Shown here: one piece after another, positions 24,163-31,734 of the stretch
How the letters are laid out: each line of letters begins with the position of its first letter
Position numbering within the stretch: the first letter of the stretch is position 1
Origin: Candidatus Segetimicrobium genomatis
GTDB taxonomy: Bacteria; Sysuimicrobiota; Sysuimicrobiia; Sysuimicrobiales; Kaftiobacteriaceae
NCBI GenBank assembly: GCA_005882295.1
Contig: VBAI01000168.1
Span: 1-41,125 of the forward strand
DNA: 41,125 bases
Direction: 5' to 3'
Made by a program: the position numbers and the translations under genes
Notes under the pieces: generated by a model
What the model was told of the DNA's origin: nothing
Seen by the model: only the letters and a program-made list of their open reading frames with translations
Database searches by the model: none

Positions 24163-24168
24163 TATAAT
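24163..24168 (+). promoter_or_regulatory. -10 element for tRNA-Leu
   Basis: A perfect TATAAT ends 7 nt before the tRNA 5' end, so the transcript would start almost at the mature end. The -35 region coincides with the T-run of the preceding terminator and is poor. Confidence 0.6.
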
Positions 24169-24175
24169 CGAGGAC

Positions 24176-24264
24176 GGGCGGGTGGCGGAACTGGGATACG
24201 CTGGGGCCTTAAAAGCCTCTGGTCTGAAAGGACCTTGTGGGTTCGACTCCCACCCCGCCCACCA
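24176..24264 (+). tRNA. tRNA-Leu (anticodon TAA)
   Basis: Acceptor GGGCGGG/CCCGCCC, class II tRNA with a long variable arm (CTGGTCTGAAAGGACCTTGT region), anticodon TAA in CCTTAAAAG, T arm GTGGGTTCGACTCCCAC, discriminator A, CCA encoded (24262-24264). It converges on the DUF6580-like gene. Confidence 0.95.
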
Positions 24265-24285
24265 CTGGCGTAGTGACGATCCTTC

Positions 24286-24825
24286 CTACTGCTGGATCGG
24301 TTTGGCCAGCGGGCGGTCGTACCGTAAGACGGGGAGATAACGCTCCAGAAGCGCGAACCCACCGAAGAGGACTGCCACGTACGCGAGATCTCCGAGGACT
24401 GTGTTCCGGAAGAACGGCAAGGCCGCCACATACGCGGTCGTAAGTCCCGCCCACGACTTGGGATAGAGCGTCCCCATCACCCACACGCCGAAGTTCGTGA
24501 CGACAAAGAACAGGACCGAACTCGCCAGGGTAGCCATCACCACCGGCAACAAGGTCTTCCGCCTTCGCACCTGGGTGCCGACCAGCACGATCAGCAGGAA
24601 GCTCCCGTAGACGAACGGCATCGTGGAATGGAACCCAAGAAGCACGTCACTCAGCACCATCGCGGCCAGCGGCACGGCGCACGCTGCCGCGAGATGAGAG
24701 AATTGCGCGCCTGCAAAGAGCGCCATGGCGGCGACCGGCGCCACGTTGGGTGGATGAGGGAGTAGACGCGATGCTGCCGCCAGGAGAATTCCGGCGAACA
24801 GCACGAGAGGACGCGCGGAGATCAT
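24286..24825 (-). CDS. DUF6580-like integral membrane protein, possible ECF substrate-binding component
   Basis: 179 residues with about five or six hydrophobic segments. Recognisable marks are the N-terminal SRLLPHPPNVAPVAAMALFA, SDVLLGFHSTMPFVYGSF, and a C-terminal PFFRNTVLGDLAYVAVLFGG. I recall these as typical of the DUF6580 family, which is annotated as ECF-transporter S-component-like. The size and hydrophobicity fit an S component, and the window encodes the ECF energising module at 3919-6459. Substrate is unknown. It is the last gene of the folP-folE strand, 39 nt after folE. Confidence 0.7.
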   Translation of the reverse strand: MISARPLVLFAGILLAAASRLLPHPPNVAPVAAMALFAGAQFSHLAAACAVPLAAMVLSDVLLGFHSTMPFVYGSFLLIVLVGTQVRRRKTLLPVVMATLASSVLFFVVTNFGVWVMGTLYPKSWAGLTTAYVAALPFFRNTVLGDLAYVAVLFGGFALLERYLPVLRYDRPLAKPIQQ

Positions 24826-24864
24826 CCACGATCACCTCGCTTCACAGATTTGCGCCTGGCGTCC

Positions 24865-25455
24865 TCAAGACCTCTTTCCTTCTATGATGGAGAAGAACTC
24901 CGCCCGTGTCCGGGCGTCCTCGCGGAAGATCCCGCGCGTGGCGGAGGTGACGACCTTGCTGCCGGGTTTCTTGACCCCCCGCATCGTGGTGCACAGGTGT
25001 TCTGCCTCGATCACCACGGCGGAGCCGGCAGCACCCAATCCACCCTGGCAGAGAAAGTCTGCCACCTGCGATGTCAAACGTTCCTGCACCTGAGGGCGGC
25101 GCGCGAGCATCTCGACCAGGCGCGCCACCTTGCTGACGCCTAGGATGCGTCCCTGCGGAATATACCCGACGTGCGCGACCCCGTGAAAGGGCAAGAAGTG
25201 ATGCTCGCACATGGAATAGAACGGAATGTCTTTCACGATCACCAGCTCATGGTGATCTTCATCGTCGAACCCTACCTCCAACAGCTCGCGCGGATCTTCC
25301 TTGAGACCCGCAAAGATCTCCTCGTACATATCGGCGATGCGCCGGGGCGTGCCGATCAGCCCTTCCCGCTTCGGATCCTCACCGATGGCCTCGATAATCT
25401 GTTGCACTGCCCGCTCAATCACTGCCTTGTCCATTTGCTTGACCTCGGTAGCCAC
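24865..25455 (-). CDS. folE: GTP cyclohydrolase I
   Basis: Makes 7,8-dihydroneopterin triphosphate from GTP, the first step of folate synthesis. 196 residues. Zinc ligands Cys83, His86 ([12 protein letters not shown]) and Cys155 ([13 protein letters not shown]) match the type IA enzyme. [20 protein letters not shown] is another family mark. Its start abuts the folP stop, so the two folate genes are probably co-translated. Alternative start at the second Met (residue 8). Confidence 0.97.
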   Translation of the reverse strand: MATEVKQMDKAVIERAVQQIIEAIGEDPKREGLIGTPRRIADMYEEIFAGLKEDPRELLEVGFDDEDHHELVIVKDIPFYSMCEHHFLPFHGVAHVGYIPQGRILGVSKVARLVEMLARRPQVQERLTSQVADFLCQGGLGAAGSAVVIEAEHLCTTMRGVKKPGSKVVTSATRGIFREDARTRAEFFSIIEGKRS

Positions 25456-26721
25456 CTATCGTCCCTCCTTGTGTGATGCAGTGGTCGCCCCAGTGATCTT
25501 CGCTGTATCGTGTTGCGGGGCTTGGGCGCGACCTCGTGTCGAGGCATCCTGATACCCGCAGAAATATTCCATCATCCGTGCCACCCGGACCATCGCCTGG
25601 ACGTCATGGACCCGCAGCATGTTCGCGCCCTGCGCGATTGCAAACGCCACCGCCGCCGCGGTGCCCTCCAACAGGTCAGTGGGGTGCAACCGCAGCAGAT
25701 CCCGGATGTAATCTTTCCGCGACGTCGCCACGAAGATTGGGAACCCCAGGCTGCGCAGCTCCGGCAGGCGGCGCATCAACTCGATGTCACGCGACGGATG
25801 CTTCCCGAAGTTCAGGCCCGGATCCACCAGGATGCGCTCCCGTGGAACCCCCGCCGCGATCAGCTCTTTGGTCCGCCGCCACAGGAATGCCGCCACCCAG
25901 TCCATCATCGAGGGCACGTCGATGTCCGTGTAGTGGTGCTTCGGGTGTCCGTGCAGGTGCATGATCACGATACCGGCATGGCTGGTCGCGATGACCCGGA
26001 CCATCTCTGGGTCGGCGGCGCCGCTGATGTCATTCACCAGGACGGCCCCGGCGTCAATGGCAGCTTTGGCCACGGCAGGCTTGTACGTATCCACTGCCAC
26101 CGGCCGGTCGTACCGGCGGACCAGGGCTGCGATCAGCGGTGCGACCCGCTGGATCTCCTCACCGCTAGGGACCGGCTCGCCCTGCTGCGCCGTCTCGCCG
26201 CCGACCTCGATCACATCCACGCCCTCACGGATCATCTCGTCCGCGCGGGCGAGCGCCGCGTCCAGACCGTAATACCGGCCGCGATCATAGAACGAGTCGG
26301 GGGTGTTGTTCAGGATCCCGGCCACGTACACGCGCGAGGCAAAGTTGAACCGGTGCGGGCCTAGCGTGACGGTGGGCGGTGGCGAGATCGCGGCACGCAG
26401 AGTGGTGCGCACGGCGTCCGCCACAGGCGCGGCGGCCCCCGCGATGAATCGCTCGAACTGAGCAGCCGTCCCCGCCAGGATGACCGCCACCCGTTCCTGC
26501 AGGGGCGGGGCGGCCTGGGCCGGCGTGGAGGCAATACCCCCGAGGCGCGAAAACTCCGCGGCGGCGCGCGTCAGAGCCGCCTCAGGGGCCATCAGGCGGA
26601 TCCGGAGGAACGCGCTGTCGGCCGGCGATGCCGGCGCGGGCAACGGCGTCAGGGCCCAAGCCCAGTACAAATCACTTTGGTCGGTCACGTTATCACTCAA
26701 CGGGAAATGGAAAACTTCCAT
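25456..26721 (-). CDS. folP: Dihydropteroate synthase, long form
   Basis: Condenses p-aminobenzoate with the pterin; target of sulfonamides. 421 residues. The catalytic TIM barrel is about residues 130-390: AGILNNTPDSFYDRGRYYG, DVIEVGGETAQQG, VAVDTYKPAVA, VNDISG, VDPGLNFGKHPSRDIELM, SRKDYI and MLRVHDVQAM. GILNNTPDSF replaces the common GILNVTPDSF. The first about 125 residues are an extra domain (LRIRLMAPEAALTRAAAEFS, SRLGG) seen in long FolP proteins of some Gram-positive bacteria. A 30-residue low-complexity tail ends the protein. Confidence 0.93.
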   Translation of the reverse strand: MEVFHFPLSDNVTDQSDLYWAWALTPLPAPASPADSAFLRIRLMAPEAALTRAAAEFSRLGGIASTPAQAAPPLQERVAVILAGTAAQFERFIAGAAAPVADAVRTTLRAAISPPPTVTLGPHRFNFASRVYVAGILNNTPDSFYDRGRYYGLDAALARADEMIREGVDVIEVGGETAQQGEPVPSGEEIQRVAPLIAALVRRYDRPVAVDTYKPAVAKAAIDAGAVLVNDISGAADPEMVRVIATSHAGIVIMHLHGHPKHHYTDIDVPSMMDWVAAFLWRRTKELIAAGVPRERILVDPGLNFGKHPSRDIELMRRLPELRSLGFPIFVATSRKDYIRDLLRLHPTDLLEGTAAAVAFAIAQGANMLRVHDVQAMVRVARMMEYFCGYQDASTRGRAQAPQHDTAKITGATTASHKEGR

Positions 26722-26745
26722 TCCAGTATACCCGGCCGCACAGGA

Positions 26746-28008
26746 CTATTCGGCGGGTTCAGGGATGACTTTCAACGTGCGCACCGGCGACAACGCGACC
26801 CACAGAAAGGCCAGCACGCCGCCTGCTGCCGATATCGCAATCGCGGGGCGCAGGCCCAGCCCCTCGCCAAGCAGGCCACCGGCCAGACCCCCCAGCGGCA
26901 TGGTTCCCCACACCAGGAAGCGCATCGTGGCATTCATGCGGCCCTGCAGGCGGTGCGGGGTGATCGCCTGCCGCAGGCTGACCTGGTTGATGTTGTAGAC
27001 CGGATTCGCGAAGCTGGTCAGCAGCCCCGAGAACACCAGTAGGGGGAGTGCGGTCGCTCGTGTCGCCAGCGGAATTGAAATCAGCCCCAGGCCATCAATG
27101 AGTGTTGCCGCAACGATCGCGCGGCCCACGCCAACACGCCTGGCGAGCCGTCCGGCGGTGAGAGCCCCGAGGAGCCCAGAGACGTTACCCAGGCTGAAGA
27201 TGATGCCGATTTGCGCCGGGCCTAATCCAAGTTCGCGTGTCGCGAACAAGAAGTACAGCGTAAACAGCGCGGATGTAAAGAAGTTGAAGGTCCCGGTGCA
27301 CCCGGCAATCGAGCGCAACAGCCGGTGGCCGAAGACAACGCCGAGTCCTTCCCTCACGTCAGCGATCAGCGGGTTCCGTGGGCCGTGCACGACCGCCGGT
27401 TCCTGCCCCTTGATCAGCCGGATGAGCCCACCGGAGATGACAAACGACACCGCATCAAGCGCGATGGCCAGCGGCGCGCTGATCACTTGAATCACTACGC
27501 CGGCGATCCCAGGTCCCGCGAGGTTCGCCAGCGACCGTGTCGCTTCCAGTTTGCTATTTCCTTCCACCAGCTGCCGCCGATCCACCAGGGCCGGGAGATA
27601 TGCCTGATAGGCGACGTCAAAGAACACCGTGAGGACGCCGACGACCAGTCCCACGGCATACAGGTGCAGCATACTCAAGCCCGCAGTGAGGGCAGCGACT
27701 GGGATCGTCAACAATACGGCGGCCCGGCCCAGGTCCCCGGTGATCAGAATCGGCCGCCGGGGCCACCGGTCCACCCAGACGCCAGCGAGGAGGCCGATGA
27801 GCAGAAAGGGCGCCCGTTCCACCGCCGTCAGGATCCCCATCTGTCCGGCTGTCGCCTGAAGTGTCAGTGCTGCAATTAGGGGAATAGCCAGGCCGGTAAA
27901 CTGGTCCCCGAAGGCCGAAATCGTCTGCGCCGACCAGAGCTTCATGAAGTCGGAGTGGCGCCACAAAGCCGCGGGATCCGCAGTCCGCGTTCCCGCTGGA
28001 TCAGTCAC
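26746..28008 (-). CDS. MFS transporter (DHA3-like drug exporter family)
   Basis: 420 residues from GTG at 28008, overlapping the preceding ABC gene by 8 nt. About 12 membrane segments are visible. FMKLWSAQTISAFGDQFTGL at the N terminus and the loop between segments 2 and 3, GVWVDRWPRRPILI, are typical of the macrolide-efflux-like MFS_3 group. NQVSLRQAITPHRLQGRMNA is a second family mark. Substrate cannot be told from sequence. The frame continues upstream, but that part is the shadow of the ABC gene. Confidence 0.88.
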   Translation of the reverse strand: MTDPAGTRTADPAALWRHSDFMKLWSAQTISAFGDQFTGLAIPLIAALTLQATAGQMGILTAVERAPFLLIGLLAGVWVDRWPRRPILITGDLGRAAVLLTIPVAALTAGLSMLHLYAVGLVVGVLTVFFDVAYQAYLPALVDRRQLVEGNSKLEATRSLANLAGPGIAGVVIQVISAPLAIALDAVSFVISGGLIRLIKGQEPAVVHGPRNPLIADVREGLGVVFGHRLLRSIAGCTGTFNFFTSALFTLYFLFATRELGLGPAQIGIIFSLGNVSGLLGALTAGRLARRVGVGRAIVAATLIDGLGLISIPLATRATALPLLVFSGLLTSFANPVYNINQVSLRQAITPHRLQGRMNATMRFLVWGTMPLGGLAGGLLGEGLGLRPAIAISAAGGVLAFLWVALSPVRTLKVIPEPAE

Positions 28009-29023
28009 GCAGCCGCCTCCCCGTGAGGGCAATGAAGACGTCTTCCAGTGACACGTCCTGCACGCGGAGGTGCCGCACCCGTAGTCCCTGGCCGCTGAGA
28101 ATCTGAACGGCTTGCGGCAGCGTCTCGTTGATGTCGGCCAGTTCGACCGTGACGTCCCAGATGCTGTCCCCCGGCTGCTCAACCACCGTGACCTGCCCGA
28201 CGCCCGGAAGGGCCTGGACCAGCGCGGCAGCGCGCGGGGCCGGGCCTTCCACCTCCAGGCGCAGCGCGGTTCGCTGTTGCTGGGCACGCTTCAGAGCCTG
28301 CGGCGTGTCCAGCGCAATAATGCGCCCCCTATCAATGATGCCGACCCGCTCACACAGCTGATCAGCTTCTTCCATATAGTGCGTCGTCAGGATGATCGTC
28401 TTGCCCTCGTCGCGGTGGAGCCGCCGGACGAGGTCTCTGGCGTTCCGCGCCGCCTGAGGATCCAGCCCGGTCGTAGGCTCATCCAACAGCAAGACCGGGG
28501 GATCGTGCAACAGTGCTTTGACCAGCGCAAGCCGCTGGCGCATTCCGGTACTGTACCGTTCCACCAGGTCGTCCGCCCGTGGCGTCAGCTCGACGAGATC
28601 GAGCAGCGCGGCGATGCGCCGGCGGGCCTGCACCGCCGGCACCCTATGCAACGCGGCAAAATACTCGAGATTCTCCCGACCGGTAAGCCGCCAGTACACC
28701 GCGCGTTCACCGGTCAGCACCACGCCGATGTGCCGGCGGACCTGCGCCGGGTCGCGGACGACGTCGAACTCCCACACCCGCGCCGTCCCGGCCGTGGGAG
28801 CAAGCAGCGTGCACAGGATCCGGATGGTCGTGGTCTTCCCGGCGCCGTTCGGCCCGAGCAGGCCGAACAACTCCCCGCGGTGGATTTGCAGGGTGACTCC
28901 GTCGATCGCGGTGACCCGGCTGGCCTCGGCTGCAGTACCGCTCCCGCCGGCACCCGCCGCCCGGACGCGAAAGCGCCTGGTCAGATTCTCAAGTTGGACG
29001 GCGGGTTCGGGCTGAGCAGTCAC
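28001..29023 (-). CDS. ABC transporter ATP-binding protein, DrrA-like
   Basis: 340 residues from GTG at 29023; the frame extends upstream into the MGMT gene without likeness to the family. Walker A GPNGAGKTT (67-75), signature YSTGMRQRL, Walker B PVLLLDEPTTGLD and switch TTHYMEEADQLCERV are intact. The signature variant STGMR and the C-terminal domain (about 245-340) are typical of the DrrA/CcmA exporters that pair with an ABC-2 permease. No such permease is next to it; the coupled downstream gene encodes an MFS protein instead. A low-complexity Ala/Gly insert (22-35) lies before Walker A. Confidence 0.9.
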   Translation of the reverse strand: MTAQPEPAVQLENLTRRFRVRAAGAGGSGTAAEASRVTAIDGVTLQIHRGELFGLLGPNGAGKTTTIRILCTLLAPTAGTARVWEFDVVRDPAQVRRHIGVVLTGERAVYWRLTGRENLEYFAALHRVPAVQARRRIAALLDLVELTPRADDLVERYSTGMRQRLALVKALLHDPPVLLLDEPTTGLDPQAARNARDLVRRLHRDEGKTIILTTHYMEEADQLCERVGIIDRGRIIALDTPQALKRAQQQRTALRLEVEGPAPRAAALVQALPGVGQVTVVEQPGDSIWDVTVELADINETLPQAVQILSGQGLRVRHLRVQDVSLEDVFIALTGRRLRD

Positions 29024-29034
29024 GCGATGGCGTC

Positions 29035-29751
29035 CTAGGAAGCGCGAAGGCTCGTCAGGTCGACCCCTTCGCCTTCGAGCAGCCGGCGCTTCAACGCGGT
29101 CCCGCCGCGCAGCGAGTACCCCCCGAGGCCTCCATCGGTGCGCACGACCCGGTGGCACGGCACGATCAGAGGCACGGGATTCTTCGCGCAGGCGTTGCCG
29201 ACCGCGCGTACGGCGCCCGGGTGCCCGATCTCACGGGCGATGTCGCGGTACGTCCGGACCTGGCCCTTGGGAATCCTGCGGAGCCGCTCAAGCACGATAC
29301 GCTCAAATGGCCCCACCATGGAGAGATCCACCTCACCGCCAAACCCGTCCATGGAGGTGACGAAGCGGCGCAGATCCTGACGCAGCGGCTGCGGCGGGTG
29401 CTGATCGCGGACCGCCGGACGGCGGTATTTCCGGTACAGTCCCCGCGCAAACGCCTCATCGCTGGGAGCCAGATCGACGGCGTTCACTCCTCGGTCGGTG
29501 TACGCGACGTACATGGTGCCCAGCGTGCTGGGCAGTGACGTGTATCGCAGCATCTCCTCTGCCCTCCCCGGCCGGTCGGCCGTGTGGCGCGCGTACTGCA
29601 GGACAAACGACTCCAGCTCGTCCTCAGACAGCGGCGTGAGCGCCGCCGCCGGCTTCCCCCGCAGCGTGATAATGACCGGCTCCCCGGCCATCGTGTACCG
29701 CAGCAGTTCGTTGGTCTTGTTCTTCAGCTCCACGGTGTTGGCCACGCGCAT
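29035..29751 (-). CDS. Phd/YefM antitoxin-like domain fused to methylated-DNA--protein-cysteine methyltransferase
   Basis: 238 residues from ATG at 29751, preceded by a GGGGG site at 8 nt; upstream ATGs lie in the operator. Residues 1-50 (MRVANTVELKNKTNELLRY, GEPVIITLRGKPAAALTPL) match the DNA-binding half of Phd/YefM antitoxins. From about 65 it is an Ada/MGMT suicide alkyltransferase. The N-terminal MGMT domain is degenerate. The C-terminal domain is complete: PFERIVLERLRRIPKGQVRT, AVRAVGNACAKNPVPLIVPC, the acceptor Cys199 in PCHR, and GGLGGYSLRGG. The role would be repair of O6-alkylguanine, with the Phd part probably binding its own promoter. I know of no such fusion, but cannot search. 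No toxin gene is adjacent. Confidence 0.85.
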   Translation of the reverse strand: MRVANTVELKNKTNELLRYTMAGEPVIITLRGKPAAALTPLSEDELESFVLQYARHTADRPGRAEEMLRYTSLPSTLGTMYVAYTDRGVNAVDLAPSDEAFARGLYRKYRRPAVRDQHPPQPLRQDLRRFVTSMDGFGGEVDLSMVGPFERIVLERLRRIPKGQVRTYRDIAREIGHPGAVRAVGNACAKNPVPLIVPCHRVVRTDGGLGGYSLRGGTALKRRLLEGEGVDLTSLRAS

Positions 29752-29775
29752 CGCTTGTGCCCCCAAGTTTGACAT

Positions 29776-29802
29776 GGCTATTTTCATAGCTATATGATAG
29801 CC
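29776..29802. promoter_or_regulatory. Palindromic operator candidate over the Phd-MGMT -10
   Basis: GGCTAT (29776-29781) and ATAGCC (29797-29802) flank a central ATAGCTAT (29786-29793), giving four GCTAT/ATAGC half-sites in 27 nt. It covers the -10 and the predicted start point, where Phd/YefM antitoxins repress their own operons. Confidence 0.65.
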
Positions 29803-29822
29803 AGGCTCCACCTGCCTGTCAA
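29794..29822 (-). promoter_or_regulatory. Promoter of the Phd-MGMT gene
   Basis: Minus strand: -35 TTGACA (29817-29822, perfect), 17 nt spacer, -10 TATCAT (29794-29799, 5 of 6). It lies between the uvrC stop and the gene and would give a leader of about 35 nt to ATG 29751. This is the strongest sigma-70 type promoter seen in the window. Confidence 0.85.
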
Positions 29823-29840
29823 CCTGTGGGGGGAGAAAAG

Positions 29841-31733
29841 CTAGCGGACGACTTCGTCCTTGTAGCGGACGTCAGGGTGCTGGCGCAGGTACTCCAGCAC
29901 CTTCTGGGCCATCTTCGGCCCGACGACTTCGGCGATCTGGTCGGCGGGGGCCTCCCGCACGTGCCGCACCGAGCCGAACCGGCGGATCAACTCACGCTTG
30001 CGCTTTTCCCCGATCCCTTTGATCTCATCCAGGACCGAGAAGACGATCCGCCGCTCGCGGAGCTTCTGGTGGTAGGCGTTGGCAAACCGGTGGGCCTCAT
30101 CCCGGACCCGCTGCAACAGCCGCAGCGCGTGCGAGTCGCGCGGCAGGGCGATGGGGTCCACGCTGTCGGCCGTGACGATCAGCTCCTCGCGTTTCGCCAG
30201 GCCGATGGCGGGAATCGGGACATTGTACTCGAACAGCACGTCGCGGGCCGCATTCAGCTGGCCGCGACCGCCGTCGATGAGGATCAGGTCCGGCATCACC
30301 GACCACTTCACCGGCACGGGCTCATCGCGGTCCAACTTCTCCTGCTCCTCGCGGGCCATCGCAAACCGCCGGCGCAGCATCTCCTGCAGGCTGGCATAGT
30401 CATTGGGGCCCTCGGTCCACTTCATCTTGAACCGGCGGTAGTCACGCTTCAGCGGCCGGGCGCCTTCGAACACCACCAGCGACCCGACGGTCTCACCGGC
30501 CTGGAAGTTGCTCACATCATACGCTTCAATCCGGAAGGGGGCGTGCTCAAGCCCCAGAATCTCCTGGAGCTCCTTGATGCCGGCGCCGTCCAGGCCAGAC
30601 ACCCGCGCTCGCTCTTGGTTGAGAAACAACGCGGCGTTCTCCCCGGCCATGTCCGCCAAGCGCTTCCGCTCTCCGCGCTGCGGCACCACGACCTCGACCT
30701 TGCTTCCACGCTTTTGCGTCAGCCACTCGGCGATGAGGGCGCCATCCTCCACCGAGTCCTGCAGGATGACCTCGCGCGGGACACTGGGCGCCTCCTGATA
30801 GTACTGCGTGAGAAATCCGCCCAACGCCTCAGCGCGCGTCAGACCGCGCGTCCCCTCCAGCAGAAAGTGCTCTTGTCCCTGCAGCCGGCCGGCGCGAATG
30901 TAGAACATCTGCACGCAGGCCATATCCCCGGTCTGCGCCACCGCCGCCACATCGCGGTCCTCCAACCCGACGCTGCTGGTGCGCTGCCGCTCGGTGATCG
31001 CCTCCATGGCCTGAATCTGATCGCGCAACTGCGCGGCCCGTTCGAATTCCATCGCCTCAGCGGCCCGCGTCATCTCCTGGCGCAAGTCGTCCAGCAGCGA
31101 CTCCTGCTTTCCCGCCAGGAACATCGCGGCCTGGCGCACCTGCCCGGCATATTGCTCCGCGGTGGCGCCCCAGGCCACGCACGGGGCCGTGCACAGTCCG
31201 ATGTAGTAGTCTAGGCACGGCCGCGGCAAGTCACGCGTGATCTCGATGTTGCATGACCGCAGCTTGAACAGCTTGCGGATCGTGCGGATCGTGCGGGTCA
31301 CCAGTTTGGGTTCGTGGTACGGGTAGGGACCGAAGTAGCTGGCGCCGTCGCGGAGCACCTTTCGCGTCATCCGGATCTTCGGGTATGGCTCGTTCGTCAG
31401 CTTGACGTACGGAAAGGCTTTGTCGTCCGCCATCCGCACATTGTAGGGCGGCCGGTGCTGCTTGATCAGGTTGGTTTCCAGGATCAGCGCTTCCACCTCG
31501 TTCTCGCAGGCCACCACCTCGAAGTCCGCGATCTTGGACATGAGGTGACGGATGCGCGGGCTTTCCAGATGGCCGCTGTCCTGAAAGTACTGCCGGACCC
31601 GGTTGCGCAGCGACGCCGCCTTGCCGACATAGATCACCCGCCCGGCGGCATCTTTCATCAAGTAGACGCCCGGGCGCGTCGGCACGGCTTTGAGCTTGTC
31701 CTCGAGATTGCTGGCCAGATGCTGAGTCGTCAT
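29841..31733 (-). CDS. uvrC: UvrABC system protein C (excinuclease subunit C)
   Basis: 630 residues from ATG at 31733; makes the 3' and 5' incisions in nucleotide excision repair. Order: GIY-YIG nuclease (GVYLM 22-26, YVG 35-37), a four-cysteine cluster Cys161, Cys173, Cys181, Cys185 with the spacing of the iron-sulfur site in UvrC, UVR domain (211-246, AMEFERAAQLRDQIQAM) that binds UvrB, RNase H-like nuclease with the aspartate in EAYDVSNFQAG, and a C-terminal helix-hairpin-helix (IKGIGEKRKRELIRRFGSV). It starts 1 nt after the aminotransferase stop (TGAGATG). Confidence 0.97.
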   Translation of the reverse strand: MTTQHLASNLEDKLKAVPTRPGVYLMKDAAGRVIYVGKAASLRNRVRQYFQDSGHLESPRIRHLMSKIADFEVVACENEVEALILETNLIKQHRPPYNVRMADDKAFPYVKLTNEPYPKIRMTRKVLRDGASYFGPYPYHEPKLVTRTIRTIRKLFKLRSCNIEITRDLPRPCLDYYIGLCTAPCVAWGATAEQYAGQVRQAAMFLAGKQESLLDDLRQEMTRAAEAMEFERAAQLRDQIQAMEAITERQRTSSVGLEDRDVAAVAQTGDMACVQMFYIRAGRLQGQEHFLLEGTRGLTRAEALGGFLTQYYQEAPSVPREVILQDSVEDGALIAEWLTQKRGSKVEVVVPQRGERKRLADMAGENAALFLNQERARVSGLDGAGIKELQEILGLEHAPFRIEAYDVSNFQAGETVGSLVVFEGARPLKRDYRRFKMKWTEGPNDYASLQEMLRRRFAMAREEQEKLDRDEPVPVKWSVMPDLILIDGGRGQLNAARDVLFEYNVPIPAIGLAKREELIVTADSVDPIALPRDSHALRLLQRVRDEAHRFANAYHQKLRERRIVFSVLDEIKGIGEKRKRELIRRFGSVRHVREAPADQIAEVVGPKMAQKVLEYLRQHPDVRYKDEVVR

Positions 31734-31734
31734 C

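Noticed and set aside
24265-24300. Terminator after tRNA-Leu
   Set aside because: Only a 6 bp stem (24277-24282 with 24294-24299), 11 nt loop and no T-run; it overlaps the end of the DUF6580-like gene.
25510-26364. Plus-strand frame opposite folP (284 residues)
   Set aside because: Shadow of folP; no independent promoter, ribosome-binding site or motif.
29752-29811. Longer N terminus of the Phd-MGMT protein (GTG 29811 or ATGs 29787, 29775)
   Set aside because: These starts lie in the promoter/operator and lack a ribosome-binding site; ATG 29751 gives the standard Phd start.
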